A stretch of DNA of 64,000 bases from Rhizobiaceae bacterium (GCA_019635755.1 JAHBYW010000008.1:186001-250000); one strand, 5' to 3'; positions 1 through 8,638 are shown, counted from the first letter of the stretch. A program made the numbers and translations. The notes: generated by a model from the letters alone, not told the origin.

Positions 1-200
1 CTCCAGACGACCGCGTTGGCCCGGTTGGTGCCGGCCTCGTCGGACCGGTAGACCACGAGGGAGGTGTCGCCGGTGCGCAGCACCAGCACGTCGCCCATGC
101 TCTCCGTCACTTCAAGGCCGAGTGTGCCTTCGTAGAATTCGCGGGCGCGGCTGACATCGCGCACCGCGACGATGGCTGACGAGGATTTGTCCCTGAACAT
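1..200 (-). CDS. VOC (glyoxalase-fold) family protein, 5' part only
   Basis: The window edge cuts this gene, so only about the first 66 residues are visible. The translation opens MFRDKSSSAIVAVRDVSRAR and continues into a betaalphabeta module typical of vicinal-oxygen-chelate proteins (paired strand with an R-x-FYxxxLGL motif around residues 18-28). An ATG at 198-200 lies six bases after a GGGAG ribosome site; a second in-frame ATG lies two codons upstream but abuts that site. VOC proteins include glyoxalases, extradiol dioxygenases and antibiotic-binding proteins; the substrate cannot be read from this fragment. Confidence 0.75.
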   Translation of the reverse strand, partial: MFRDKSSSAIVAVRDVSRAREFYEGTLGLEVTESMGDVLVLRTGDTSLVVYRSDEAGTNRANAVVW

Positions 201-275
201 GATCATCTCCCTTCGCTTGCCGAGGGAAACGCGTCAGGGCCAGCGGGGTTGCGGGTGGATGACTACGACCGGTGC

Positions 276-887
276 CTAGAACGCTGCCACGGCCGCCGCG
301 ACCGAGTCCATGTGTTCGGCCAGCGTCGCGCCCGACGCCTTGCGCGGCTTGAGATCATGATCGCCGTCGACCATCCAGCGGACGTCGATCGCCTTGGATA
401 GGGGGTAGCCGGCGACCTCTTCGCGCGTGCCGAACGGGTCGCGCTCGCCCTGGAAGATCAGCGTCGGGCAGGCGAGATTTTCGAGGTGATCGGTGCGCAG
501 CTTCTCCGGCTGGCCGGGCGGGTGGAACGGATAGCCGAGGCAGACGAGGCCGGCGATCTTCCCTTCCTTGTACTGCTTGTCCGCGATCATCGAGGCCATG
601 CGCCCGCCCATCGACTTGCCGCCGATCAGCAGCCTGCCCTTGGCCTCCACCGTCTCGATGGCGCGGACATACTGGCCGATCAGCACATTGGCAGGGGAGG
701 GCGGCTTGCGTTCGCCGGTGCGCCGCGCGGCCATGTAGCCGAACTCGAAGCGCGCGGTGCGCACTCCATGCCTGGCAAGGGCATCCGCCATGGCATTCAT
801 CCAGTCGGTGTCCATCGGCCCGCCGGCGCCATGCGCGAGGATGAGCGTGGTCTTCGCCGAAGCCGGACCGGCGTAGAGGAAGTCCAT
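276..887 (-). CDS. alpha/beta hydrolase of the dienelactone-hydrolase-like KAT/C13orf27 type
   Basis: The 203-residue product is a small cytosolic alpha/beta hydrolase. It has the oxyanion strand LILAHGAGGPMD near the N-terminus, a nucleophile elbow GGKSMGGR (Ser in G-K-S-M-G), an acidic residue in GERDPFG, and a late histidine in DGDHDLKPRK, so the triad looks complete. Proteins of this layout are usually annotated simply as alpha/beta family hydrolase; no substrate is implied. The ATG at 887 has an AGGA about nine bases upstream. The open frame continues upstream only because of GC-rich shadow coding. It lies tail-on to choV with a 53-base gap and no obvious coupling. Confidence 0.82.
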   Translation of the reverse strand: MDFLYAGPASAKTTLILAHGAGGPMDTDWMNAMADALARHGVRTARFEFGYMAARRTGERKPPSPANVLIGQYVRAIETVEAKGRLLIGGKSMGGRMASMIADKQYKEGKIAGLVCLGYPFHPPGQPEKLRTDHLENLACPTLIFQGERDPFGTREEVAGYPLSKAIDVRWMVDGDHDLKPRKASGATLAEHMDSVAAAVAAF

Positions 888-940
888 GATGCGTATCCTT
901 GTCTGCCGTCGCCGGCATGTGCTGGATGAAGCAGATGAAA

Positions 941-2122
941 CTATCGCCTCAGCACCGCGGAGAGCACGTCCCGCACGCCGATGGCGCCGACGAATTTCGA
1001 CTTGTCGTCGAACAGCGCGACCGGCGCCGTCTGGGAGCGGTGCATGGCCAGCATCACCGTTTTCAGCGGCGTGCCGGGCGTCGCCCAGAACACTTGTGCG
1101 GCCTCCTCTGGCTGCCGTTCCACGTCGGCGCAGGAGACCCAGACCGCCGGCTTGCCGTCCCGCTCCGCCGCCGCCACCAGCCCGTCGGCGTCTATCTTGA
1201 AGCGGGTGGTCTTGCGGCGGTCGAGCCAGATCCAGCCGTCGGCGTCGCGCTCCAGTTCGTGCAGCGAGCGCATCACGTTCCACGCGGTCAGCACCGAGAG
1301 CGGGTTCACGTTGGCGATGAAGTCGCGGACGTAGTCGTTGGCGGGCCTCAGCACGATGTCCTCGGGCGCGCCGGTCTGCACGATGCGGCCGCCCTCCATG
1401 ATCGTGATGTGGCTGCCGATCTTCAGTGCCTCCTCGAGGTCGTGGCTGACGAAGATGATGGTCTTCTTCAGCTTCGCCTGCAGGTCGAGCAGTTCGTCCT
1501 GCAGTTTCGTGCGGATCAGCGGGTCGAGCGCGGAGAAGGGCTCGTCCATCAGCAGGATCGGCGCCTCGGTGGCGAAGGCGCGTGCGAGGCCGACGCGCTG
1601 CTGCATGCCGCCGGACAGTTCGTGCGCGTACTTCTTCGCCCACTGGTCGAGGCCGACCAGCCTGAGCTGACGCTGGACGCGCTCCTTCTTCTCGGCTTCC
1701 GGCACGCCGGCAAGTTCCAGGCCAAAGCCGACATTTTCCTCGACGGTGCGCCAGGGCAGCAGGGCGAACTGCTGGAACACCATCGCCACCTGCTTCTGGC
1801 GGATGCGCCTGAGCGTCGCCGCATCGCAGTTGACGACGTCGACCGCCTTGTCGCCGTCATGGACGAAGACGTTGCCGCGGGCCGGGACGTTCAGAAGGTT
1901 CACCGCGCGCAGCAGCGTCGACTTGCCCGAGCCGGACAGGCCCATCAGCACCGAGATCTCGCCTTCCTGCACGGTGAGGTTGGCGCCGGCGCAGCCCAGC
2001 ACCGCGCCCGTCTTTTCAAGGATTTCCGCGCGTGACGCGCCCTTGTCGATCATGGCCAGCGCGCCGGCGCGGTCGGCGCCGAACACGATGTCGACGTTCC
2101 TGAAGTCGACGGCCGCGGTCAC
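941..2122 (-). CDS. choV: choline/glycine betaine ABC transporter ATP-binding subunit ChoV
   Basis: This 393-residue protein energises choline import at the inner membrane. Walker A (GLSGSGKST) is at residues 61-69, followed by the Q-loop FQQFALLPW, signature LSGGMQQR and Walker B ILLMDEP. The C-terminal ~110 residues form the CBS-type extension typical of the ProV/OpuAA class. The GTG start overlaps the TGA of choW by four bases (GTGA), so translation is probably coupled. The family handles quaternary amines; the choline assignment comes from the neighbouring binding protein. Choline feeds glycine betaine synthesis for osmoprotection or use as a carbon and nitrogen source. Confidence 0.93.
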   Translation of the reverse strand: MTAAVDFRNVDIVFGADRAGALAMIDKGASRAEILEKTGAVLGCAGANLTVQEGEISVLMGLSGSGKSTLLRAVNLLNVPARGNVFVHDGDKAVDVVNCDAATLRRIRQKQVAMVFQQFALLPWRTVEENVGFGLELAGVPEAEKKERVQRQLRLVGLDQWAKKYAHELSGGMQQRVGLARAFATEAPILLMDEPFSALDPLIRTKLQDELLDLQAKLKKTIIFVSHDLEEALKIGSHITIMEGGRIVQTGAPEDIVLRPANDYVRDFIANVNPLSVLTAWNVMRSLHELERDADGWIWLDRRKTTRFKIDADGLVAAAERDGKPAVWVSCADVERQPEEAAQVFWATPGTPLKTVMLAMHRSQTAPVALFDDKSKFVGAIGVRDVLSAVLRR

Positions 2123-2973
2123 TTGCGGGCTCCGACGCGCTGCGACAGCATCCGGTCGAGCACGATCGCGAGGATGACGATCGCCAGCCCGGCCTCGATG
2201 CCCAGCGGGATGTTGCGGTTGGACAGCGCCTTGAAGACGGGATTGCCGAGGCTCGGCGCGCCGATCAGCGTGGCGAAGACGACCATCGACAGCGACAGCA
2301 TGATGCACTGCGTCAGGCCCGCCATGATCGAGGGGAGCGCCGCCGGCAGCTCGACCTTCCAGAGCAGCTGCCGCTTGGTGGCGCCAAAAGCCTCGCCGGC
2401 CTCGATCATCGATTTCGGGATCGAGGTGATGCCGAGATAGGTCATGCGCACCGGCGCCGGCATGGCGAAGATGATGGTGACGATCAGCGCCGGCGCCGCG
2501 CCGAGGCCGAACAGGATCAGCACCGGGATCAGGTAGACGAAGGTCGGCATCGTCTGCATCAGGTCGAGCGTCGGCTGGGTGAACGACCAGACGCGCGGCT
2601 TGTGCGCCGCCCAGATGCCGATCGGGACGCCGATCGCCATTGAGATGCCGGTGGCGAACAGCACCAGCACCAGCGTCTGGACGGTCTCTTTCCACAGGCC
2701 GAGATTGATGATCAGGAACAGGCCGATCGCGGTGGCGAGCGCCAGCTTCCACGAGCGCTGCATCCACCAGGCGAGCGCCGCAATCGCCAGCGCCAGCGCC
2801 ACCGGCGGCGCCATCAGCAGGAGCGCGGTGACGCTCTCGACCACGGCGTTCAGCGACACCTTGATCGCGTCGAACAGCCAGTCGAGATACTCGACGATGA
2901 AGTCGATGACGGCTTTGCCCCACTGGCCGATGGGAATCTTCCATGACGCCAGGAATTTTGAGATCGGGTCCAT
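2119..2973 (-). CDS. choW: choline ABC transporter permease ChoW
   Basis: The 284-residue inner-membrane permease has five to seven hydrophobic spans and the EAA-type cytoplasmic loop (EAGEAFGATKRQLLWKVELP, roughly residues 187-206) that docks onto the ATPase. Size and order match ProW/OpuAB/ChoW proteins. The gene sits between the binding-protein gene and choV, overlapping choV by four bases. A strong hairpin lies in the 63-base gap from choX, so choW is expected to be made at a lower level than ChoX. Confidence 0.92.
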   Translation of the reverse strand: MDPISKFLASWKIPIGQWGKAVIDFIVEYLDWLFDAIKVSLNAVVESVTALLLMAPPVALALAIAALAWWMQRSWKLALATAIGLFLIINLGLWKETVQTLVLVLFATGISMAIGVPIGIWAAHKPRVWSFTQPTLDLMQTMPTFVYLIPVLILFGLGAAPALIVTIIFAMPAPVRMTYLGITSIPKSMIEAGEAFGATKRQLLWKVELPAALPSIMAGLTQCIMLSLSMVVFATLIGAPSLGNPVFKALSNRNIPLGIEAGLAIVILAIVLDRMLSQRVGARK

Positions 2974-3002
2974 CCGTCCGCCCTCGCTGGTAGGAATGAA
3001 AA

Positions 3003-3026
3003 GGGCGGCTTCCGAAGAAGCCGCCC
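3003..3026 (-). terminator. intra-operon hairpin between choX and choW (attenuator or RNA-stabilising stem)
   Basis: On the transcribed (minus) strand a perfect 10-bp stem GGGCGGCTTC / GAAGCCGCCC is closed by a UUCG tetraloop and followed at once by TTTTCATT. It starts ten bases after the choX stop and ends 29 bases before choW. Structure and position suit partial termination or 3'-end protection of the choX message, the usual way solute-binding proteins exceed their transporter subunits. Which of the two it does is inference. Confidence 0.8.
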
Positions 3027-3036
3027 CTCAGATCGA

Positions 3037-3975
3037 TCAGCCGCCGAGCGCCGCCGACACCGCCGCCGCGGCGTCGCCGCCGTCCAGCGTGGTGACGCCG
3101 TCGAGCCAGGGCTTCACCGTGTCCGGATGGGCCTTCAGCCAGTCGAGAGCGGTCGCCTTCGGGTCGGCGCCGCTGGTCAGCACCGGCTCCATCATCGCGC
3201 CTTCCATCTCGAGGTTGAACTTCAGGTTGGTGAGCAGCTTGCCGACGTTCGGGCACTCGGTGGTGTAGCCGGCGCGGACGTTGGTGTGGACGGTCGCGGC
3301 GCCGAAGCCGGAATCGCCCATGCCGTCGAGGTAGTGGATCGGCATGGCGCCCATGATCGGATGCGGGGTCCAGCCGAGGAAGATGATCCAGTCGTTGTTC
3401 TTGATCGCCCGCTCGGCCTCGGTCAGCATGCCGGCTTCCGAGCTCTCGACCAGCTCGAAGCCGTCCAGCTTGTTGGCCGGATCGGCGATCATCTCGCTGA
3501 TGATGCGGTTGCCGTCATTGCCGGACTCGATGCCGTAGATCTTGCCGCCGAACCTGTCCTTCTTCGCGCCGAGATCGGTCAGCGTCTTCACGCCCGCGTC
3601 CGCCACGTATTGCGGCACGACCAGGCCGTAGCCGGCGCCTTCCAGGTTGGTCGCGATGGTCTCCACCGACTTGTCCTCGGTGTAGGGCGCGATGTCGGCG
3701 GTCATCGACGGCATCCAGTTGCCGAGGAAGACGTCGATGTCGCCGCTCTTCAGCGAGGCATAGGTGACGGGAACGGACAGCGTCGTCACGGTCGGGGTAT
3801 AGCCCAGCGCCTCCAGCACGACCTGCGTCGCGCCGGTGGTCACCTGAATGTCGGTCCAGCCGACATCGGCGAAGCGCACGGTGGCGCAGCTTGCGGGGTC
3901 GGCCGCGAGAGCAGCGCCCGACCACAGCGCGGTCGTCAGCGCCAGTGCGGCGGCGACGGAATTGTTCATCGACAT
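3037..3975 (-). CDS. choX: choline-binding periplasmic protein ChoX
   Basis: The 312-residue substrate-binding protein has a signal peptide ending near ALAAD (residues 21-26). Residues W40, D42, W87, Y116, N153 and W202 line up, each shifted by three, with the choline-binding pocket I recall for Sinorhizobium meliloti ChoX (W43, D45, W90, Y119, N156, W205). That makes choline a better call than glycine betaine or proline. Motifs seen are VGWTD, GNWMP, GNDGNR and GWTPHP. It is the first gene of choXWV. No repressor site was recognised in the ~200 bases upstream. Confidence 0.95.
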   Translation of the reverse strand: MSMNNSVAAALALTTALWSGAALAADPASCATVRFADVGWTDIQVTTGATQVVLEALGYTPTVTTLSVPVTYASLKSGDIDVFLGNWMPSMTADIAPYTEDKSVETIATNLEGAGYGLVVPQYVADAGVKTLTDLGAKKDRFGGKIYGIESGNDGNRIISEMIADPANKLDGFELVESSEAGMLTEAERAIKNNDWIIFLGWTPHPIMGAMPIHYLDGMGDSGFGAATVHTNVRAGYTTECPNVGKLLTNLKFNLEMEGAMMEPVLTSGADPKATALDWLKAHPDTVKPWLDGVTTLDGGDAAAAVSAALGG

Positions 3976-4175
3976 GAGGGTTCTCCCATTGAGGCGGTTG
4001 TCAGCAATGCGTTGTCATGCGCCGAGCCAAACACCATTTTGCAGTCGATTCAAGCGGGTGCGTCGCGCGGACCGCGGCGTCGGCTGTGCCCGAAGCGACA
4101 GCCGCGTTCCATTTTCGGGGGAAACTGCGCCGGACTCGACTCCCGCCCGGCAGCGCGATTGGATAACCAGTGGCG

Positions 4176-4787
4176 ATGGCCAAGCTGTATTTCCACTACG
4201 CCGCGATGGACGCCGGGAAATCGACGATGCTGCTGCAGGCGTCATACAACTATCGCGAGCGCGGCATGACCACGATGCTGTTCGTCGCCGGCCACTACCG
4301 CAAGGGCGACGAGGGCTACATCTCGACGCGCATCGGCCTCGAATCCGAGGCGGAGATGTTCCGCGACGGCGACGATCTCTATGCCCGGGTCAGCGAGCAC
4401 ACGCAGTCGACGCCGGTGCATTGCGTCTTCGTCGACGAGGCGCAGTTCCTGGAGGACGCGCAGGTCTGGCAGCTGGCGCGCGTGGCGGACCGGCTGAACA
4501 TCCCGGTCATGTGCTACGGGCTGAGGACCGATTTCCAGGGCAATCTGTTCTCCGGCTCGCTGCGGCTTCTCGCCATCGCCGACGAGCTGCGCGAAGTGCG
4601 CACCATCTGCCGCTGCGGCCGCAAGGCGACCATGGTCGTGCGCCTCGGTCCCGACGGCAAGGTCCTCAGGCAGGGGGCGCAGGTGTCCATCGGCAAGACC
4701 GCCTATGTGTCGCTCTGCCGGCGGCACTGGGAAGAGGAACTCGGCCGCGTGCCGGCGGAAGACTTCGTCGGCTTCGCCACGCCGTGA
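4176..4787 (+). CDS. tdk: thymidine kinase (type II)
   Basis: This 203-residue enzyme phosphorylates thymidine to dTMP in the salvage pathway. The P-loop is AAMDAGKST near residue 12, the Walker-B-like segment is CVFVDEAQFL with the catalytic glutamate, the substrate-cap segment includes YGLRTDFQG, and the C-terminal zinc ribbon is CRCG...CRRH, all standard for the homotetrameric type II family. I chose ATG 4176 (MAKLYFHYA). An in-frame GTG two codons earlier is also possible, since a GGA lies at better spacing for it. A small cytochrome c gene follows 32 bases downstream. Confidence 0.95.
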   Translation: MAKLYFHYAAMDAGKSTMLLQASYNYRERGMTTMLFVAGHYRKGDEGYISTRIGLESEAEMFRDGDDLYARVSEHTQSTPVHCVFVDEAQFLEDAQVWQLARVADRLNIPVMCYGLRTDFQGNLFSGSLRLLAIADELREVRTICRCGRKATMVVRLGPDGKVLRQGAQVSIGKTAYVSLCRRHWEEELGRVPAEDFVGFATP

Positions 4788-4819
4788 GCACCAATTCGCA
4801 CCAACGGGAACCCGCAACG

Positions 4820-5194
4820 ATGCGCATGCTGTCCGTCGCCCTCATTCTCGCCGCCACGTCGCCGGCCCTCGCCGAGGGCGACGCGGCCGAAGGCAAGGCC
4901 GCGTTCAACCGCTGTCGCGCCTGCCATGAGGCAACGCGCGAGCAGCACAAGGTCGGGCCGCATCTCGTCGGCGTGGTCGGCCGTACGGCGGGCACCGTCG
5001 AGAACTACGTCTATTCGGAAGCGATGAAGAGCGCCGGCGCGGGCGGCCTCGTCTGGGACGAGGCCAACATCGCCGACTATCTGCGGGACCCCAAGGGCAA
5101 GGTGCCCGGCAACAAGATGGCGTTTGCGGGTATCAAGGACGACGCGATGATCGCCAACATCGTCGCCTATCTGAAGGCCGATCCGAAGCCTTGA
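4820..5194 (+). CDS. secreted class I c-type cytochrome
   Basis: The 124-residue precursor starts MRMLSVALILAATSPALAEG, a signal peptide cleaved near ALAEG. One haem-binding CRACH motif follows, with a downstream methionine in GNKMAF as the likely sixth ligand and a C-terminal helix with IVAYL. The fold is that of small soluble periplasmic electron carriers (cytochrome c2/c552 type). A GGGAA ribosome site precedes the ATG by nine bases. The electron partner is not apparent from the neighbours. It converges with the RTX gene on the other strand. Confidence 0.9.
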   Translation: MRMLSVALILAATSPALAEGDAAEGKAAFNRCRACHEATREQHKVGPHLVGVVGRTAGTVENYVYSEAMKSAGAGGLVWDEANIADYLRDPKGKVPGNKMAFAGIKDDAMIANIVAYLKADPKP

Positions 5195-5216
5195 GCGGCG
5201 CGCCGCCCAGCCGTCG

Positions 5217-6431
5217 TCAGATGACGGCGAAGTCCAGGTGATCGATGATCGGCTTGTTGAGCAGCGTCGCGAACTTGATGCCGGCGCGCGGCCCCACGCC
5301 GTCGACGTCGTAGATCAGCGTGCCGGTGCGGGGATTGTACTGGATGTAGTCGTTTCCGTCCTTGTCCTTGTCGGTCGTCAGCGCGAAGAAGTCCTCCTTG
5401 AGCGCGCCTTCCTTACCGAGCTTGCGGAAGATCTGGTTCTCCAGATGGATCTTGTCCTGGTTGGTATTGAAATCGCTGATGAGATCGAAATTGGTGCGCG
5501 CGTTCGGGACGCTGTTGAACATGAACACGTCACGGCCGGCGCCGCCGCTCAGCCGATCGATGCCGAGATTGCCTTCCAGGACATCGTCGCCGGCGTCGCC
5601 CCGAATCTGATCGTTGCCGAGGCCGCCGACAAGCCTGTCGCCGCCGCCGAGGCCGGACAGCCGATCATGGTGACCATTCCCGAAGATCAGGTCGGCGCCG
5701 GGTCCGCCCACCATGACGTTTCGCGCAGCGCTTCCAAAGTTGGATCCTACCGTCCATTTGGACAGGCCGAATATCTGCGCGTGCAGATTGTACGCCGTTT
5801 GGTCATAGCCCATCAGTTCAAGGCGCGTGTTGATGTCGTTGTGAATGCCGTTCGTCGGCGTCACGTTCGGATTGTCGCTGAAATGGGCCTGTCCCGTCTC
5901 GGCGAAATACTCGTAGAACGTGCTGGCGGCGTAGGTGTTCTGCCAAAGGCTGGTGTTGAGTGCGTTCTGGTACGCGGCCTTGAACTGGTTGTGCAGCGCG
6001 GGAAACGCAGTCGCCAGCCCGATACCCTCCACCGCGTGCAGCCATTCGTGAAGGCCGATGCTTTCGGAGCCATTGTAGGGATCACCAGGCAGTTTCAGCA
6101 GGTTTTCCTCGCCCGAGGACGACGTCGGGCGGCCGATGACACCGCCGAGCCCCCGGTAGGCGCCCCAGGGCACCGAGGGAAGGTCGTCGTAGTTCGGGAG
6201 CTTGGTGATGTCGGTCACTTCCTGCGGGATCACGACAAAGCGCGCACCGTATTTCGCAAGAGCCGTGACGATCTTCGGGTTCACCATCGCGATGCTGTTG
6301 AAGACGATCTCCGCGGCGCGGTAGACGGCCTCGTCGGGAACTTGGCGGTTGCCGAGCACATAGATGCCCTTCCACTCAAAGGCCTTGGTCCAGAAGCCTT
6401 CGGCATACTTCGCAGGCGGCTTGATCAGCAC
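5217..6431 (-). CDS. RTX-repeat protein with a lethal-factor-like zinc metallopeptidase domain
   Basis: This 404-residue protein has no conventional signal peptide. Residues 15-190 contain HEWLH at 128-132 and, about 40 residues on, YEYFAE at 173-178. HExxH plus E-x-F-A-E is the gluzincin layout of anthrax-lethal-factor-like (ATLF) domains, where the first Glu (E174 here) is the third zinc ligand. The segments RGLGG and GEENLL just before the site also suit that group. Residues ~215-290 hold RTX nonapeptides (GGxGxDxxx) predicted to bind calcium, and the C-terminus ends in DFAVI, as type I secretion substrates often do. The GTG at 6431 is supported by AGGGA seven bases upstream. The catalytic family is inferred from motifs only. 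Confidence 0.78.
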   Translation of the reverse strand: MLIKPPAKYAEGFWTKAFEWKGIYVLGNRQVPDEAVYRAAEIVFNSIAMVNPKIVTALAKYGARFVVIPQEVTDITKLPNYDDLPSVPWGAYRGLGGVIGRPTSSSGEENLLKLPGDPYNGSESIGLHEWLHAVEGIGLATAFPALHNQFKAAYQNALNTSLWQNTYAASTFYEYFAETGQAHFSDNPNVTPTNGIHNDINTRLELMGYDQTAYNLHAQIFGLSKWTVGSNFGSAARNVMVGGPGADLIFGNGHHDRLSGLGGGDRLVGGLGNDQIRGDAGDDVLEGNLGIDRLSGGAGRDVFMFNSVPNARTNFDLISDFNTNQDKIHLENQIFRKLGKEGALKEDFFALTTDKDKDGNDYIQYNPRTGTLIYDVDGVGPRAGIKFATLLNKPIIDHLDFAVI

Positions 6432-6448
6432 GTGAAGGTCCCTGGTTT

Positions 6449-8002
6449 CTAGAGGATAAAGTCGCTCGCTGTCATAGAGGCGAAGGTCGTCGCTTTGAGG
6501 CGTATCTGGAAGTCCGGGTCGAGCGATCCCTGGAAGTTGATCTCGACGATGACATCAGGCCCGGCCACGTTCTCGATCCGAACCTGGCCAAGCTTCGAGA
6601 ACTCCGCGCCACGGATGAAGCTCATCTTGGGTCCGAACAAAGCCGACACGTCGATCCTGTCGTTCCCGAATTTATCGAAGTCGGTGATGATGTCGATCAG
6701 TGCTCCGCCGGGAGAGTCCGCTCTCGATGTGAACTTGAACACATCGTTGCCCAGCCCGCCGACCATCGTGTCCTTGCCCGGTCCGCCGATCAGCGTGTCG
6801 GCGCCGACCAGCCCGTAGAGCTTGTCGTTGCCGACCTTGCCGTTCAGCACGTTGGCGGCGATGTTGCCGTAGATGGAGTCGTTGCCGCGGCCGCCGGTCG
6901 CGTTCTCGATCAGCGAGCGGGGGTCGTTGTTGAACAGCAGCGCGTTGAAGATGTTGCCGCGGGCGAAACCCTTGTTGGGGCCGCCGCCAAGATAGGCGAG
7001 CTGGGTCGCCGAGAAGGTCGAGAAGCCGCCCGGCTTCAGGTCGATCTTGAGGTTGGTCGTATAGGCCGACAGGTCGTAGGTATCGATGCCGCCGCCGTCC
7101 CAGACCGTCGCGAAGATGCGGTTGCCGCCCGCGTCGATCGCCATCTTGCCGTTGACCTTCGTGTCGCCGGAACTCGGCGTCCATTTGTAGGTCGTGCGGC
7201 CGGCATTGGCCGAGTAGTCGGCGCCGTAGAGCGTCTGCAGCGCCGCGATGTCGAGCATCATCCAGCTCTGCGGTGCGCCCCACTTCTCGTAGGAATAGCC
7301 GGCGTTCGAGGGCTGGCCTATGTAGGCGCGATAGGTCATGACCGAGAACTCGACAGAGTCCTTGGCGGCCGGGAGCACGTTCGGATTGATCACGCCGGCA
7401 GCCTCGTGGCCGTGCTTGAGCCCGAGCGTGTGGCCGAGTTCGTGGATCATGGTGTGCCAGGCATAGTTGCCGGCAATCGGGTTCTTCAGCGAGTTCACGC
7501 CGCCGAATGCGGTGTCATAGTAGTTGCCGAAGAAGGTGTCGCCGCCATAGGCGGTGTTGGATGGGTAGTAGCCGAAGGCGGTGTTGTTGCCTTCGTCCAT
7601 GTTGGAGCCGCGGATGGTGCCGCCGCCGGAGCCGCCCGCCAGGAACGTGATGTCCAGCAGCGTGAAGCCTTCCACCGAGAAGCCGGAAGCGCCGGCCGGC
7701 TGGAGGATGCGCTGCGCGTCCAGGGCGTAGTGGAACGCGATCATCTGCCGGGAGCTGAACGCCGAGAAATTGTTGGTGTCGAAGGCGCCCAGGGTCTGGC
7801 CGTCCAGCGTGCCGGTGAAATAGTTCATCTGGTAGTCGCCCAGCGCGTCCGGCGCGCTGTAGGTGATGGGGCCGTTCCACTTCACCAGGCGGAGCAGCCC
7901 GTTGATCCCGGGATTGCCGGTCAGGCCAACCGCGCTGATCGTGCCGAGGCTGCCGTTCGACTCGCGCAAGCCGAGATCCGAGAGCTGCCGTTCGCTGGGC
8001 AT
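6449..8002 (-). CDS. serralysin-like M10 metallopeptidase with RTX repeats
   Basis: The 517-residue protein contains the full metzincin zinc site HELGHTLGLKH (H187, E188, H191, H197) and the Met-turn SVMTY, both diagnostic of the serralysin family. The C-terminal half carries RTX calcium-binding repeats (GGRGNDSIYG, GGPGKDTMVG, GGLGNDVFKF) and ends SDFIL, the usual type I secretion signal. The protein would be exported directly to the outside. The ATG at 8002 has AGGAGG six bases upstream, so the longer open frame is discarded. No type I exporter gene is in the window. It is followed after 17 bases by the second RTX peptidase, probably in one transcript. Confidence 0.92.
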   Translation of the reverse strand: MPSERQLSDLGLRESNGSLGTISAVGLTGNPGINGLLRLVKWNGPITYSAPDALGDYQMNYFTGTLDGQTLGAFDTNNFSAFSSRQMIAFHYALDAQRILQPAGASGFSVEGFTLLDITFLAGGSGGGTIRGSNMDEGNNTAFGYYPSNTAYGGDTFFGNYYDTAFGGVNSLKNPIAGNYAWHTMIHELGHTLGLKHGHEAAGVINPNVLPAAKDSVEFSVMTYRAYIGQPSNAGYSYEKWGAPQSWMMLDIAALQTLYGADYSANAGRTTYKWTPSSGDTKVNGKMAIDAGGNRIFATVWDGGGIDTYDLSAYTTNLKIDLKPGGFSTFSATQLAYLGGGPNKGFARGNIFNALLFNNDPRSLIENATGGRGNDSIYGNIAANVLNGKVGNDKLYGLVGADTLIGGPGKDTMVGGLGNDVFKFTSRADSPGGALIDIITDFDKFGNDRIDVSALFGPKMSFIRGAEFSKLGQVRIENVAGPDVIVEINFQGSLDPDFQIRLKATTFASMTASDFIL

Positions 8003-8202
8003 CACATTCCTCCTGCCATCGCCGCCGGCACGTGCGGCGGACTCGATGGCGCATCCATCAGGGAAAAAAGACGAACTGACGACTGAAATCGACGGCCAGA
8101 CGGGGCCGTTGGCCTCCAAGCCCTACTTCGTCCATATTAACCTTTAGGATGTGCTTACGCAACGCCAGCTGAACGACGAGCTGGCGGCCTCGGGAGACGC
8201 CA

Positions 8203-8478
8203 ATGATCCATGCCGGTGCCCTAACCGCTGCCCTGCTGGCCGCCGTCGGTGTGGTCGCGGTGCCGGCGACGCGGGCGTCGGCCGACGAGGCGGGCGGTGG
8301 CGCGATGGCGCCGGTCCAGGACTACGAGATCGCCATCCGTTCCGAGTTCGCCCAGTTCGAGGCGGACGGCACCATCGAGGCCTACGAGACCTTCATCGCG
8401 CGCCATCCGGACCACCCGCTCGCCGAGGAGGCGAAGCGGCGCATCGAGACGCTGCGCCGGAAAGGCGAAGCGAAATAG
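8203..8478 (+). CDS. small exported protein of unknown function
   Basis: The product is 91 residues with a clear signal peptide (hydrophobic ALTAALLAAVGVVAVPAT, Ala-x-Ala region near residue 27). The mature part is short, charged and helical, with AYETFIARHPDHPLAEEAKRRIE, reminiscent of a single tetratricopeptide-like or YbgF-type repeat helix pair. A GGGAG ribosome site lies six bases before the ATG. I do not recognise a named family. It stands alone between the divergent RTX genes and the AAA+ cluster. Confidence 0.6.
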   Translation: MIHAGALTAALLAAVGVVAVPATRASADEAGGGAMAPVQDYEIAIRSEFAQFEADGTIEAYETFIARHPDHPLAEEAKRRIETLRRKGEAK

Positions 8479-8609
8479 CCGGGGCGAGCGGTGCCTGCTC
8501 GAGCGCGGAAGTGCGGCCTTGCGGCACCGAAGGACCCCGACAGGGCCGGCCGGGCTTCATACAAGCGCTGAACTGTTGCAGTGCGTGGCGCGCATCGTGG
8601 CGTCCCGTC

Positions 8610-8638
8610 TTTCAATCGCCGTAACCCCTGCCTATATT
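8610..8638 (+). promoter_or_regulatory. predicted sigma-70-type promoter for the AAA+ gene cluster
   Basis: TTTCAA (8610-8615) and TATATT (8633-8638) are separated by exactly 17 bases. The -10 reads CTATATT, close to the CTATAT preferred by rhizobial sigma-70. It lies about 50 bases before the first gene of the cluster. This is a sequence match only. Confidence 0.45.

Noticed and set aside
276-1643. A single 455-residue reading frame spanning the hydrolase and part of choV
   Set aside because: It arises only because high GC removes stop codons. The real hydrolase begins at 887 with a ribosome site, and the rest is the wrong frame of choV.
941-3256. A long fusion of ChoV with upstream sequence
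   Set aside because: The upstream half is the shifted frame of choW and choX. The GTGA overlap at 2119-2122 gives a normal ChoV start.
5195-5216. GCGGCGCGCCGC palindrome between cytochrome c and the RTX gene as a terminator
   Set aside because: It has no loop and no T tract, so it is just as likely to be chance in GC-rich DNA.
6449-6560. A frameshift joining the two RTX genes into one protein
   Set aside because: The M10 protein ends in SDFIL, a typical complete secretion C-terminus, and the next gene has its own AGGGA site and GTG start.
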